NCBI GenBank assembly: GCA_020081605.1
Contig: JAHREC010000013.1
Coordinates: 620,001 to 684,000 of the forward strand
Length of the DNA: 64,000 nt
Direction of reading: 5' to 3'
Source of the DNA: Albifimbria verrucaria
Taxonomy: Eukaryota; Ascomycota; Sordariomycetes; Hypocreales; Stachybotryaceae
Shown here: positions 36,933 through 48,604 of the stretch, in pieces
Numbering within the stretch: the first letter of the stretch is position 1
Layout: every line of letters begins with the position of its first letter
Made by a program: the position numbers and the translations under genes
The notes under the pieces: model-generated
The model's input: the letters and a program-made list of their open reading frames with translations, nothing else
What the model was told of the DNA's origin: nothing
Database searches by the model: none

Positions 36933-38827
36933 ATGGGCGTTATCTACATCGACGAGGTCAAGGGCGTCGACGCCCTGACACCCCGGCACCGAGGCCGCTC
37001 CTTCAAGAGCCTGATGCAGGCCTACCTCGAGCACGGCGCCGACAACGAGTACAAGGTCAAGAAGGATGGCGAGGACGAGTACAAGCCCGCCGCAAAGGCT
37101 GGCATGAAGAAGGCCGTCAGCTACTCCGAGCAGCAGCGCAAGAAGCGCGAGGCCGCTGCCAAGCGCGCCGAGAAGGACGCCCAGGACGCTGCTGCCCTCG
37201 AGGCTGTTCTCGAGGCCGCCAAGAACATCAAGATCACCGAGGACCCGGCCCTGCCCAAGGCTGTCCTGATCAACCTCGGCGAGACCAACCCCGAAATCAT
37301 TGGCAAGCTCCGAAAGACCAAGGATGAGCCCACCGAGGGTGTCGTCCGTGTGCGCGTCCAGGGACGTGTCCAGCGTGTGGCCAAGCAGGGCGGCATGATG
37401 TTCATCACCCTGCGCCGCGGCCTGGACCTCATGCAGTGCTTGCTGTCCGGCGAGCTGACCAAGACCTACGACGCCCTGACTCTGTCGCGTGAGACCTCGA
37501 TGGAGATTTACGGCGAGCTGTGGGAGGTGCCCGCTGGCCTGCGCGCCCCGCTCGACCGCGACCTGCACGCCGACTACTTCCGCATCATCGGCAAGGCCCC
37601 GGTGGAGACGAGTCCCTGACCGTCCGTGTGCCCGAGGACGGTGACCCCAGCTTGCTGCTCGACCTGCGCCACCTGACGCTGCGTCACGACAAGCCCACCG
37701 CTGCCATGTTCGTCCGCGGCGTCCTGGAGGGCTCGTTCCACACTGTCTTCAAGGAGCTCAGCATCAAGAAGGTCAGCCCTCCTGCGCTCGTGCAGACCCA
37801 GGTCGAGGGTGGCTCGACTCTGTTCGAGTTTGACTACTACGGCGAGAAGGCCTACCTGACCCAGTCCAGCCAGCTGTACCTGGAGACTGTTCTGCCCGTC
37901 TTGGGCGATGTCTACTGCTGCGAGAAGTCTTTCCGTGCCGAGAAGTCCCTGACTCGCCGACATGTAAGTTATTCTAACTCCTCTCCAATTACCATGGCAA
38001 ACGGAAACCTGCTTAGCTGGACTGGCCCGTTTGCTGCATCTACTGTATATCCAAACTGACATTGCATAGCTTTCTGAGTACACCCACCTTGAAGCCGAAC
38101 TCGACTTCATCACCTTTGACGACCTTTTGTCTCATCTCGAGCATGTCATCTGCCGTGTTGTCGAGCTGACCCTCGAGGACCCTGTCGCTGCCGCCGCCAT
38201 CAAGAAGTACAACCCCGACTTCAAGCCCCCGTCAAGACCCTTCATGAGAATGCGTTATGCCGACGCCATTGAGTGGCTGCGAGAGCACGGCATCAAGAAC
38301 ACCGAGGGCAACGACCACGTTTTCGGTGACGACATGTAAGTTCCCTAGCCGCTATGTTTTCCCAGTCATTTACTCACAACAACATCAGTGCCGAGGCTGC
38401 TGAGCGCAAGATGACCGACGAGATCAACCGTCCTATCTTCCTCACCCACTTCCCCGTCGAGATCAAGGCCTTCTACATGCAAAAGGCCGAGGACGACAAG
38501 CGCGTCACCGAGTCGGTTGACGTGCTGGTTCCCGGTGTCGGCGAGGTTGTCGGTGGCAGCATGAGAATGTTCGACGTCCAGGAGCTCCTGGCCGCCTACA
38601 AGCGTGAGGAGATTGACCCTGCTGCCTACTACTGGTACATCGACCAGCGCAAGTACGGAACCTCCCCACGGAGGCTACGGACTTGGTGTCGAGCGGTACG
38701 TAAACCCTGATCCACCAACACTACATGGAGGCTAACTCGTGGCAGATTCCTGGCGTGGTTCATGGGTCTGTGGACCGTCCGTGAGGCTTGCCTGTATCCC
38801 CGATTCATGGGCAGGTGCAAGCCTTAA
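36933..38827 (+). CDS. DED81: cytosolic asparaginyl-tRNA synthetase
   Basis: About 562 residues, class II synthetase charging tRNA-Asn in the cytosol; essential in yeast (Ded81). Four exons (introns 37964-38069, 38336-38388, 38696-38745). A charged N-terminal extension (EQQRKKREAAAKRAEKDAQD) precedes an OB-fold anticodon-binding domain (VRVRVQGRVQRVAKQGGMMFITLR). Motif 2 is KSFRAEKSLTRRH-LSEYTHLEAEL and motif 3 is GGYGLGVERFLAWFMGL. Ends PRFMGRCKP. Two frame breaks occur: about 37601 (CCCCGG, one base short, between GKAP and GGDESLTVR) and about 38664-38667 (CCCC, net two bases short or one extra, next to the conserved PHGGYGLG). Since the gene is essential and otherwise perfectly conserved, these are best read as sequence errors. 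Confidence 0.95.
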
Positions 38828-39880
38828 GCGGTGTGTGGAGGAGAAGAGATGCGCCCTGCATGTCGAGAAGAATGTGTTCCCAGGAGGACCCTCTCGGCTC
38901 TGCTTGAGGCGAATGTCGGTAGATGAAGAAGGACATTATGTAGTTGCAATACCAAAATTTCAGCCTTCCACTCTGGTTTCTACTTGTGATTTTCCACCCA
39001 AACCTGCGCCATGCCTATAATTCGTGTTCCACGTCTTACGGCCCAACACAACATCGTGGAACACACATCCATGACTTATCTTTACATGTACAGTTGTTTA
39101 ATCTCAGATATTTTGTTGATTATTAGTTGAGATATCTACGCTATGGATGCAGAATTTATACCCTCTCACTAAGTGGAATGTCTAAGAAAGCCCAAGTCGA
39201 ACTCTAGAAGATCAATCTTTTCCAGTCAACATTACAATTTTGTTCTGTCAGAGAAAACGGTCGTTCTTGTACCATCCACTGCACGTAATGTTCAAACTGA
39301 AGTGGTGTAAGTCACGGCACCTGTCCAGAACAGCCCGGCTCGCAGAACCGGATCCAGCACCTGCTTCTGCCCAATTAGGAATCTTTCTTCTCTCAGCTCA
39401 ACCAGCTGTATTTCTACAGTATCAATGGCAGCTGCAACTGACTGTATCAGAGTTGGCACGTGACATGGCAAATCTCTCGCACAAGGTAAACTCTCCGTTC
39501 ACTTTGATCTCACCTGAAACCCACAACAACCACCAACCATCACTGCATTTTTGCATCGCATCGGCGACGCCCCAACTCCTGGGTGGAAGAGATGCTCCAC
39601 TTTATGCATCCCAAGATGAACGCCATGATGTTGACGGGTCAACACTGCCCAGAAGACTTGACTGAACTTGAACAAAGCCTGGGTATCTTCCACGTGGGCT
39701 CAAGACTGGCGCTGGTAGGATCCAGAAGAGGCGCAACGATGAGAAGTAAAACAGCATTCCACGGTAGGATATTTATCTCTACTTATACACTGTTAACTAA
39801 CACAGGTTGATGATTAGGGGCCCAAAGGCAGGAGGAAGTTTCACAAGCGACTTTTGCAAAGCACAGCAAGCCTTACTGGG
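38828..39880. other. intergenic; contains one copy of the 39-41 kb repeat
   Basis: 3' region of the synthetase, then AT-rich DNA with a roughly 50-nt sequence at 39110-39159 related to the repeats at 41356 and 41476. Short open frames at 39240-39810 show nothing recognisable. Confidence 0.45.
39110..39159 (+). repeat. diverged copy of a repeat that also lies beyond the SNF2 relic
   Basis: Reads ..ttgttgattattagttgag then atatctacgctatggatgc then agaattta. It aligns with ggttgAgatatcttcg..aaatatgcggaatt at 41476-41541. It is more diverged than the two right-hand copies. Confidence 0.45.
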
Positions 39881-41293
39881 CCAATGTGCTACACGTCCCC
39901 AGTACTAAGAACGCAACAACCGAGACCCCATATCACCCATCTCCTCGCCGAGACGTCGATGGGGACACATCGATGAACGACGCTCACCTGACGAAACCCA
40001 TAGTGACAAAGAGGCGAAGCTCCGTACGTTCGAAAATTTATTATCCTGGAAGAAGATATTATTCTTACAAAGAATCCAGACCATGCCGATGGATACTTGC
40101 TAAGCCACGGTTTCCGTAAGTCATTGAAAGAGTCACCTAAGTTTGCTACTGTGATTCTTACTGAGGCTCATATTGCACGCAACAGGGAATCCTGTTACTT
40201 TCACACAGTACGTATCCTTGAGAAGGAGAATCTTCTCTGGATTACAGGAACATTGCGATATAATAGCCTGCAAGACCTCATCTCCCACTTATGCTTATGT
40301 GGGATATCCTTGACATTGACTAGGATTTTAAGTCAATGGATATCGATGATCTCCGGGGTTTATATCATCAAGACTACGATCCCTATCAAGAGACAAACGA
40401 GCTACAGAAAGGTTCCAGTTTGCTAATTACATCCGGCATCTTTCACGAGATGAGCGATAAGGACCCTGGCCTTATTAAGATGGAGAAGGCTTACGCAACT
40501 GATGGCAGGCGTCTTTGGATGTTATGCCCCGGCCTTTTGAATATCTCGGGCGCAGAGCCAAGTGGGATATTGAATTTGCTCATGATATTTGTGGGCAAGT
40601 TCTTTCCGCTTTTCAGATCAGAACTACGACAAGTTCTAGTATTCAGTTACCAGATGGGTCAAAGTACTATCCTGGTGCTGCCATCCCACCCTGCGAGATG
40701 CTAACTGAGGAGTTGCAATTCTCTGATCGGCATGCTTACCATGTTGAGAGCGAATGCCTTGGAATTGTCGATGAACTTTTCCTACAGGGTCCCAAGGGGA
40801 TATTCAACAATCACAACCAGAGGCCTCCTCACAGGCTGATGCACAAAATCAGTCTGGTGGAATGCTTAATTTCGGTTCACATCGAAAGGGGATCTTATTC
40901 TCCCATGATGCTCGAAACATAAAGCTACTAAGCGACGAGACTGCTCTCGAGATTCCTGGATCAAATTTGAATGCCCAGAAGGCAATTCGGGCGCTCGTTA
41001 GTCAGCCCCTTACCCAGCAACAGGCTGAGAGATCCGGTCAGCAGGAACAAAAAGCCAAGGTCCCCATAGTCGGCATCGACAAAGTTCGGGACTTAGCTTT
41101 GAATGATCCACTTGGCGGGCTCAGTTATTTCTACCGGAAAACCACAAAGGATCCGGATATCCCATGCCCAAAGGATCGTGCTAGCTATATCTCCTGGTAT
41201 CTGCGAGGACAGAAGTTCCGCCTACCTTGTGATTTGGGTCACAATAAAGGCTTTGTCAAAGGCAAGCTTTGGCGGATATTTGTAATTTTATGA
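39881..41293 (+). pseudogene. decayed SNF2/RAD5-like helicase fragment
   Basis: Conserved SNF2 blocks can be read in shifting frames. The box II region reads FATVILTEAHIARNR, where an active enzyme has DEAH. Box III reads LLWITGTLRYNSLQDL, where active enzymes have TGTP. Then come TEELQFSDRHAYHVES and, last, GGLSYFYRKTTKDPDIPCPKD, which I associate with fungal SNF2/RAD5-family proteins. Frame changes occur near 40090, 40320, 40530 and 40860. No N-terminal ATP-binding box I or C-terminal helicase lobe is present: coding similarity stops at about 41230, just before AT-rich repeats. Substitutions in catalytic motifs plus truncation make this a real relic rather than a sequencing artefact. Confidence 0.65.
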
Positions 41294-41355
41294 ATTTATC
41301 ACCTTATTGTTACAAGTCCCTTAGATTTTTGTCACAAATCTCTTAAATTTATCAT

Positions 41356-41421
41356 CGTTTATTCTTCAATAATTCGTCGATTACCGGTTGAAATATCTTC
41401 GTTAAATATGCGGAATTTTGG
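41356..41421 (+). repeat. 65-nt repeat, copy A
   Basis: Contains cgtttattcttcaataattc and, further on, ggttgaaatatcttcgttaa then atatgcggaatttt. Copy B starts 120 nt downstream. Several A/B differences are C/T or A/G transitions, as expected for repeat-induced point mutation. Confidence 0.7.
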
Positions 41422-41475
41422 ATAATTTTATTATTTTATTATTATCTTATTATTAAAAATCTCATACATTTTTCT

Positions 41476-41541
41476 TCGCTTATTCTTCGACATCCTGTTG
41501 AGTGTCGGTTGAGATATCTTCGTCAAATATGCGGAATTTCT
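41476..41541 (+). repeat. 65-nt repeat, copy B
   Basis: Contains cgcttattcttcgacatcct and ggttgagatatcttcgtcaa then atatgcggaattt. Same orientation as copy A. Confidence 0.7.
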
Positions 41542-41981
41542 GTCATTCACTGTAGTAAGAAATTCGTTAAACACCAGGGGTTTTCGACTCCTCACTTAGA
41601 TTTTTCGTCTTTAGGTATTCGTTTTTCTTCTGATATTATCCGTATCTTCTCATGTCCCAAAGCTTTCGTTTCTGCGACATTCCCTCCTTCCCGTATCCCA
41701 TGATAAAGAGCTTTGTAATGATAATGTAATAAATTAAAGAAATGATATTCATTTTCTAGAGTTTGTTTGTTTAATAGAGCCCTGTATCCTGATACACAGG
41801 AATCGCAATGTGGGCGGAACTTTTGTCCTCTTTTTGCAGACTGTTGTACGTTCCCACTCATCTGAGCCTGAGCTTTGGATGCTTTGCGCCGACAGCACTT
41901 AGACAAATGGCATTATTTCCCATACAATGTAGATGATACGTATTATTTCTTGATATTCTTATCTGGTCTCTCTAAACCAGT

Positions 41982-43578
41982 TTACAAAAGGTATCTATAA
42001 TCGGGCGACAAGTCACCCATCTCTGCCTTCTCGTCCTCTGTCAACCCTTGTTCGTTCCCGACCTGCGCATCTCTATCCTTGTTCGCCTTCCAGCAGCCAA
42101 TGCCGTAAACGATACAAGCGATGATGCTCAGACAAGTAAAGGCAATGCTGATGCTGTAGCCGGGGATGAACTTGGGGCATCCTTCTTCAGGAACGCAAAC
42201 GTGGCGATGATTCCACCAATGTTACCAAAGCCAACCTGCCACGCAGAACCGACAGATCTTCGATGATGGCCTCCTAAATTCATATTGAACCAGCACACAA
42301 TAATCGGCATAGCGGTGTATGCTCCCATCGCGACAAGGAACAGCGCGGCGTACTGGACCTTGGTGTTGTCGTGGACGGCAATCAGGATGCTGAACCCGGC
42401 GATGGCGACGAGGATGGCAAACACGGCAAACGCGAAACGGTGTCGAAGCTTGTCCGAAAAGTACGCTACAATCATCGAAAAGCCAAATGCGGCAGCCCAG
42501 GGCGGAACGCTGTGCAGCTGGGTTTGAATCGGCCCATAGCCATATGTGCGGATGATGCCGGGCGCGAAGTACGCGTAACCATAAGCAGGCACAATGAGAC
42601 CGAAGTACATGAAACCACCGACGATGACTTTGTAGTCCTTGAAAATGTTGCCCACGTCGCGGAGGGTGATGTCGCGGTCTTGGACGGCTTTGCCCTGGTC
42701 GATGCGGAGCCGGGCGGACACGAAGGTCCTCTCCTCCTCGTTTAGCCACTTGACGTCCTCGGGAAATCAGGAAGCAGGAAGAAGAAGAAGAAGCTGACGA
42801 GCACGGTCAAGCTACCCTCAAGAATGAAAATCCAGCGCCAGCCAGCGTAGCCACGTAGACCATCCATCTTGCCGATGGCCGCGGCCAAGAGACCACCAAA
42901 GGCTCCGGCGAGGGTAGTACTGTTGAAGAAGAACGAGTATCGTTTTTGCGCTTCGCTGCGACGGTACCACATGCCGATAAGGTAGAACGCTACACAAGAA
43001 CAAGCAAGTCAGCGAAAAGGAAGCGATCACACTCGAGGCAAATTGACACATACCTCCAGGAAACATTCCCGTCTCAAAGACGCCGAGGAAGAAGCGACAC
43101 GCCAGCAGGCCACCGTAGCTGCGCACAATACCCATCATGATGGTGACAAAGCCGAACATGAACATGTTGGCGGACAGCCAGACATGGGGCTTGAAGCGCT
43201 TGAGGAGAATGTTGGAGGGATCTCAAAGAGACAGTAGGGCACGAAGAAGATGACCAGAGCGGTGTTGTACTCGAATGCCTCCAGGCCAAGCTCGGCTGAG
43301 AGGCCGAAGACATCGGCATTGGCGATGTTGACACGGTCTGTTGGCCAATGCGACGTTAGCTGCAGATCACAGACTTGATGCGCCAGCGTGCCTCTGACAA
43401 TCAATTGAGGGAGTCACTCACCAAGGAAAGCCAGCAAGTACATGATGCACAGGAACGGCACAACGCGCAAGTCAATTCGGGTCAAGAGCTTGCGCTCCGT
43501 CGTGTGAGGCGGGCATGAGACGCTGAGGCCATCGCCACCAGCGTCCAGCGACCCGCCAGAATTGAACTTGTCGCTCAT
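41982..43578 (-). CDS. MFS transporter, anion:cation symporter (allantoate permease/Dal5-like) family
   Basis: About 483 residues, three exons (introns 43338-43421 and 42990-43053). About twelve membrane helices. The cytosolic N-terminus leads into TERKLLTRIDLRVVPFLCIMYLLAFLDRVNIANA, a signature of the ACS/Dal5-Tna1 family, followed by SYGGLLACRFFLGVFETGMFPG, YRRSEAQKRYSFFFNSTTLAGAFGGLLA and GWRWIFILEG. Family members import allantoate, nicotinate, pantothenate or other carboxylates. The substrate cannot be told from sequence. Three breaks (about 43217-43219, 42761-42763 and 42174-42177, all G runs on the plus strand) each need one base. Exon phases then close. Ends SPDYRYLL. Confidence 0.88.
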
Positions 43579-45330
43579 GGTGAAGGTGCTTTTCTGCGAT
43601 GCTCGGGGAAGCTCGATCGTTGATCTCAAACGCTTTCTAGATTGAACCGACTTCTGGTGAGACCGACAACGAGACGCAACACAGAACGCAACGACAACGC
43701 CAGGTAGGTCGCACACCAAGGTAAGCTGTGAGGCGGATGACTGTCCAAGGGACCTGCCAACCCGAATGCAGGTGCCGACCTCCTTCTTATTCAAAAGCTT
43801 ACCCCGGGCAATGGCGCCGAAGTCGGTGATAAACGCGGAATCATCCCCATGTGCAGCCCACATAGGTAGCGTGCACTACCAGATGGGGATGTGATGAGAT
43901 CATCCCCACACTCTTGCTTCGACTCCTGGTCCGTGGGCTCTCTGTCAAGTTGTCTCATCGAGCTTGATGCGGGTTGTCACGGATATCTCGGTAACGTGTG
44001 CTTACTTGGTGTGGTGACTAGATCTAATTCCGTCTGTATGCGTGACCTGAACCTGCTCATTTCTAGCGTTCGACTCGGCTTCTTTGTCCGTCCTAAACTT
44101 CAGATGCAGGCGGTAGGGTAATATTGCCCGAATCATTGGCTGGGATGAGGTCCCACCGGCAGAGCCACTTGGGCCTTAGCCAGGATCTCTGGATCGACCA
44201 TGACAAGAGCCAGTTGCTGATCCTTGCCACTCCTCCCCACAATGGAGAAATGGATCCCTTCCCGGACATGGGGAATGGCCACAGTCGGTGGCTTGCTCGG
44301 CAACGGACCTGAAGCGGACAAGAGTTCAAGCCACTGGGGCAAGTTCTGCTCAGCAGTCACAGCGTAGCACCCAGCATCCCTGGACATGCACAGAGTTTTC
44401 TCTTTGGTCCCATGAACTTTTGTGCCTCGGCTGTCAAAACGTGAGGGAAATGCTGGGGTGAAGTGGTCCGGAAGTAAATAGTCTGATCTCAGCTCCTGTG
44501 CCTACTTGACGCTGTCTTACCTAATTAAGTTGCCTGGATTCCGCAGGAATGGAGAAATCGCAAGCCGGATGAAGCAAACGGGAGATCTGCGCTAGTGTTC
44601 CTGGTGTCTGGGCAAGCTCGGTTAACAACGCGTTGCCTACAGGGCTGTTGGTCGCTCCATGATTGATCGATCGAGCTTCTGGAACATGCAACTCTGAAGC
44701 AACTTCAGCAGCGCCAATCCGTTACCCAAACTTTACTTTCTAGTCATTAAACAATTCAGGCTGGTTATGTAAGAATTGATAAAGCTGTCAACATGTCGAT
44801 AGCTAAACAAGCCTGTCTGTTTCCTGGGAGACCTGCAGCAGCCCGACGTCTTGTTGACCGCAACATTGCACATCCACCCAATGGTTTTGTAGGATGGCCA
44901 ACTTCCAGCATCTACCAATACCCAGACTCTTGGGCCTGAGGCAAGAGAAGACGTCAAATTTGTTCCCGGAAGCGCTTCCGCAGTCTTGTTGGTGACTTGG
45001 CTTTGTAGGAGGACTTCACCGAGGAGTGATTGCTCTGGCATTGGCGAACGGACCACCTCTGCCTTGAACTGCTCACAGCAGGATGCTGTCGTCGGAAGGC
45101 ATTCATATATAAGAAGGCGTTGACTTCCTGGATTCTGATCAACGCCTGCATCTTCATGGATGACTAGCGCTTGGGAAGACAGTGTCGCATTGAAGAAAGT
45201 GCAGCATCCGCATCGCCTTGGGACTCAACCGTTTGGTTTCGTACACGACGAACAAAAACGCAAAGATTTGCTCCATTCACCACCTGCAGCAGTATACGAG
45301 TTGTTGAGAACTTCTTTTGGCCTATCGGCA
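43579..45330. other. intergenic, no gene securely seen
   Basis: 1.75 kb. A minus-strand ATG frame at 44133-44387 (84 codons, MSRDAGCYAVTAEQN..) has even composition and could be a small gene. It has no recognised features, so I do not annotate it. Confidence 0.45.
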
Positions 45331-47036
45331 ATGGACCTCTCTCATCTCTCACCGTCCCCGGGTGGTTCAACCGAAGCACGAGGACCACGTCTTAATGTAC
45401 GATTCTCCATCCCTGTTCGTGACAAAACACTAGAACGAATTTGAGACTAATGATAGGATTGGTTGTAGCAGCGAAAACACGCCGCATCTCAGTGGAGAAT
45501 TGTGTGATGATTCGACCAAACCACTGCGTAACCCGCGTGTTCCCTTCCGGATGCACCGGTTCGTCGTACAATCTCCCAGGTCTGAATCCGAACCTCTCTG
45601 GCTTGGCACCTTCCGCTGAAGAGGGACATGAGGACTCGTCTTCGCTCCTCAGATGGGAGGCTGCGAACTCCATGTACGTTTTAAAAATTGCTCCCACTTC
45701 TGTTTGACTGACAAGGGAACAGCAATCCTCGTTTGCTCGAGGTGAGGAATGAATGCAGTCATGGGATCGGCAACTACCCTCTCTTAGAATATCCCGACGG
45801 CATATATGAGCCGGGTAATTTTTTGACAGGTGCTGGTCCAGCTAGAGAGTTGACCAGGTTCAGCGAACCATCGCCATTTAATACCATCGAGAACACATAT
45901 GAAGCTACGCCTCTTAGCGATTATGACTTGTCTGAATTCCTTTGGGAGGAGCCCCAAGACGACAGAGAGGCAACGGGATACGAAAAGCAGATTACCACGC
46001 CGCTTGTGCGAGCCGAGAGTGGCATTTCCATGTCCTTAGAACCGATACCTCGGCGACGTCAAGTGAAGGCTCCGCGAACTCGCGACCCTCGAAATAGGGA
46101 AGAGTTGAACCTTCATATCAGAAGCACCGAACCTGCCACTGCTAGCTTCCAGACCTACTTCTCCAACGAGGCTGATGCAGAGGAGAAGTACCAGAGCTAC
46201 CTGGATCTCTACCGAAAGCTCCTGACGAATGCACGTTTCCCTCGAACGATGACACATTCCCAAAGAGTGATGTTGCAAAGCAGGCGCTGGTGAAGAAGCT
46301 TTTTGACGCCATAAGCGACTGGGGTAGTTATCGTGAATGGCCCCAGGTTGTCAGCACCGAAATGAGGGACCGCTTCATCGACAACTGGCTGGCAAAGAAC
46401 CCTGGGGCAACGGGACTCTCCCAGCGCATTGGTATTCCGGCTGAGGAGCTTCGTCCCAGCCCGGAGGAGTTGGCTCGGATGGCGCCTCCGTTGGGAAGGC
46501 AACAAGCTATTGTGCTTAGCCGTGAGTTGAACGACCAAATGGTGGAGTGGATTAGCTGGGACCTTCTGGTGAGTTCGAGTGCTGGGACAACTACGAAAAC
46601 AAGACTAACACTAGAATCAGAACGCCGCCATAGTCTCGCAGCAAGGCATAACACAGATTCCACAGTGGTGCAACGCGGATGGGGCATAGGAGTCCTACGC
46701 ATCGCTTGGGGAGCGAGTGGACGCCATGTGTTGCGCTCTACAGGTAACAGCCAAATGCCACCTTCTGACCATATTTGGGGCTAATTCAGAGCTTCGTGAT
46801 CTAGAAGTCAAAGCAGCTAGTCAAATCGTTACTGTCCGCAGGAGATGGCTGGAGATTGAGGATTGCAAACAACCCCATCGGAGAGCTCAAGGTATGTGGT
46901 AACCAGCCAGCAGGTGACCAAGAAACACACACTGATTGCACTTCTGCTACAGCACAAAGAGAGTAACATGAAGGTGAACTTGGTCAAGAACCGCAAGTTG
47001 CGAGAGGCAAACAAAGGCACGAAGAAGAGGAGATAG
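45331..47036 (+). CDS. unidentified fungal protein, lysine/arginine-rich C-terminus, broken frame
   Basis: Not recognised. From about 45590 a continuous acidic and polar protein can be followed: EEGHEDSSSLLRWEAANS, then after an intron INPRLLEVRNECSHGIGNY, a YQSYLDLYRKLLTNARF helix, LSRELNDQMVEWISWDLL, an intron (46569-46620), NAAIVSQQGITQIPQWCNADG, an intron (46744-46804), KSKQLVKSLLSAGDGWRLRIAN, an intron (46892-46952), and a basic tail ending ANKGTKKRR at 47036. One break at about 46239-46241 (CCC) needs one base. An in-frame TAG at 46687-46689 interrupts WCNADGA/ESYASLG and is not explained by an indel. The 5' end is unclear; ATG 45331 (MDLSHLSPSPGG) is a guess and the first intron does not close in phase. 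It could be a pseudogene. Confidence 0.5.
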
Positions 47037-48031
47037 GATATATGTCTAGATAAGCGCCCAGGCGCTTGCCACGGTTTGGGCGAATGCCGAGCGGAAATTA
47101 TTCTCGGGATTTTTATCACTAAAGATGGTCGGACGATCATGATACCCCTTGTTGGTTATTTTTGGGACGGCAGATATCACTTAAAACGACAAGATTGCCA
47201 AATGCAACACATAGCTAGGAGCTACCATTCGAGCTCTATTACCAAATACAATCTTTGACCTGAAATGATTCCTAAAAACGCGTAATTGGTCATTGGAATA
47301 GATCTAGGGTCATGTTTAAGGGAAAATACACGAGACATTTGGTGAGTGGAAGAGGCTGATGTTTAATCTGTGTCTAGTCTCTGACTGAGATCCAACAGCC
47401 CCTTGACGATGCACTGGGCATGGTGGTAAGACAAAATTTCCGACCCGGCGACGGCCAGCGTGCCCCGTCAGGTCAGGTGCGTAAACTGTGAGAAAGCAAG
47501 CCTGTGGAGTGCCGGCAGACAGTGTCTCACTCATCCTTGTATACCGCCTCTCTACGACCGGCAGTGGAGCAAGAAGATAAACGAGAGACATTGACTGAGC
47601 CAAAGCGTTCCCAGACAGTCAATCATAGCACACTGGATAAACGGTTTGCATGTCTCCTTTCCCTTCCTTGGACCAGGACGTAGCCTTCTCCACGAATCAT
47701 GGTGGGCTGGTAGTGAGTGTGATAGTTAATTAAATCCACTGCATGTCACGGCCAATGAACGAGATAATGGTGGTGTAGTGATACTGTATTAATTAAATAC
47801 CCAAATTATGTGATTATTTTTACGTGTACTATGTAGTGGCCTGATAGACTAGCAGCCAAAAGCAATCCGCTTCGTGATGTCGTAAATGAGTGTCTCTGAT
47901 CATGATGATCTAGTCCGAATAACGCCTGATCCAAGTGCAAACCGCATCACATTATGCATCCCATCCCAAGTATCTTCGTATGCAGCCGTTACTGCGCCGG
48001 TGCCTCTAGTAAACTCCTTGTTGTGACTGGC
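47037..48031. other. convergent intergenic region
   Basis: About 1 kb, AT-rich with several TTAATTAA-like motifs (about 47727-47737, 47789-47800). No gene seen. Confidence 0.5.
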
Positions 48032-48604
48032 TTAGAGCACAGCGCTGAGTGTCTCGACGGGCGCATCAACGGTGACGTGACCGCAGGTGACGGTTCGGGA
48101 GGAGTAGATCTGGCCAATCTTCCAGTCAGGGTTCTGCCAGGTCTCGTCCTTGCAGTCAAGCTTGAGCTTGACACCACCCTCGGCCGTGACGCGACCGCCT
48201 TCCTCAAGGCAGTTCCAGGTCTGGTTGACGCGCAGGTTGTTGCCGGGGCGGTCAAAGGTGAAGGTGGCCTCGTCGTAGTCGACAGGAACGTCACAGTTGT
48301 AGATGAAGGTGCCGTAGTAAAAGTCAGAGAGCTGGTTGGAGGCGGCGCTGCAGACCGGCTTGTACTTCAGCACTGGGTTGGAGAGGGTGAAGTTGACGTA
48401 GCCCCAGGAGTTCTGGTGGGCGGGGGTGGTGAAGGTGTAGCTGGCGTGGAAGTCGAAGTTCTCAATCTTCCACTTGCTGACCTTGGTCGACTTGGTCATA
48501 CAGGTCTCAGGCTTGGGCTTGGGAGCCTCGGGGGCAGGGGCAGGCAGAGCCAGCGCCGTGCTGGCGAGCAGGAGGACGGAGGAGATGATGCTGAAGCTGC
48601 GCAT
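48032..48604 (-). CDS. small secreted protein, AA1-like (Alt a 1-type) fold candidate
   Basis: 190 residues, single exon, intact. The signal peptide MRSFSIISSVLLLASTALAL is followed by a Pro/Ala-rich stretch (PAPAPEAPKPKPE). The mature part has the pattern WKIENFDFHASYTFTTPAHQ..GYVNFTL, with cysteines in CMTK, KPVCSAASNQ, IYNCDVP, WNCLEEGG, LDCKDE and TVTCGH, typical of beta-sandwich secreted fungal proteins. The spacing is reminiscent of the AA1-like (Alternaria Alt a 1/PevD1) family, whose members are apoplastic proteins that can affect plant immunity. That assignment is tentative. It may equally be an uncharacterised cell-wall protein. Confidence 0.75.
   Translation of the reverse strand: MRSFSIISSVLLLASTALALPAPAPEAPKPKPETCMTKSTKVSKWKIENFDFHASYTFTTPAHQNSWGYVNFTLSNPVLKYKPVCSAASNQLSDFYYGTFIYNCDVPVDYDEATFTFDRPGNNLRVNQTWNCLEEGGRVTAEGGVKLKLDCKDETWQNPDWKIGQIYSSRTVTCGHVTVDAPVETLSAVL

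Larger units (their letters stand above)
41294..41981. other. AT-rich repeat tract
   Basis: Strongly AT-rich (runs of ttattattttattattatc at about 41429-41455) between the SNF2 relic and the permease 3' end. It holds two copies of a 65-nt repeat. A minus-strand frame at 41592-41906 (CDSCVSGYRALL..) may be another decayed fragment. I could not identify it. Confidence 0.5.

Noticed and set aside
30389..38827. Secondary-metabolite cluster around the O-methyltransferase
   Set aside because: No polyketide or peptide synthase, terpene cyclase or P450 nearby, and the next gene is a housekeeping tRNA synthetase.
36933..38827. Asparaginyl-tRNA synthetase as a pseudogene
   Set aside because: All class II motifs and splice sites are intact, the gene is essential, and both breaks lie in short C/G runs like the errors elsewhere.
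44133..44387. Small 84-codon minus-strand gene
   Set aside because: It has an ATG and even composition but no recognisable feature or neighbour support; left unannotated.
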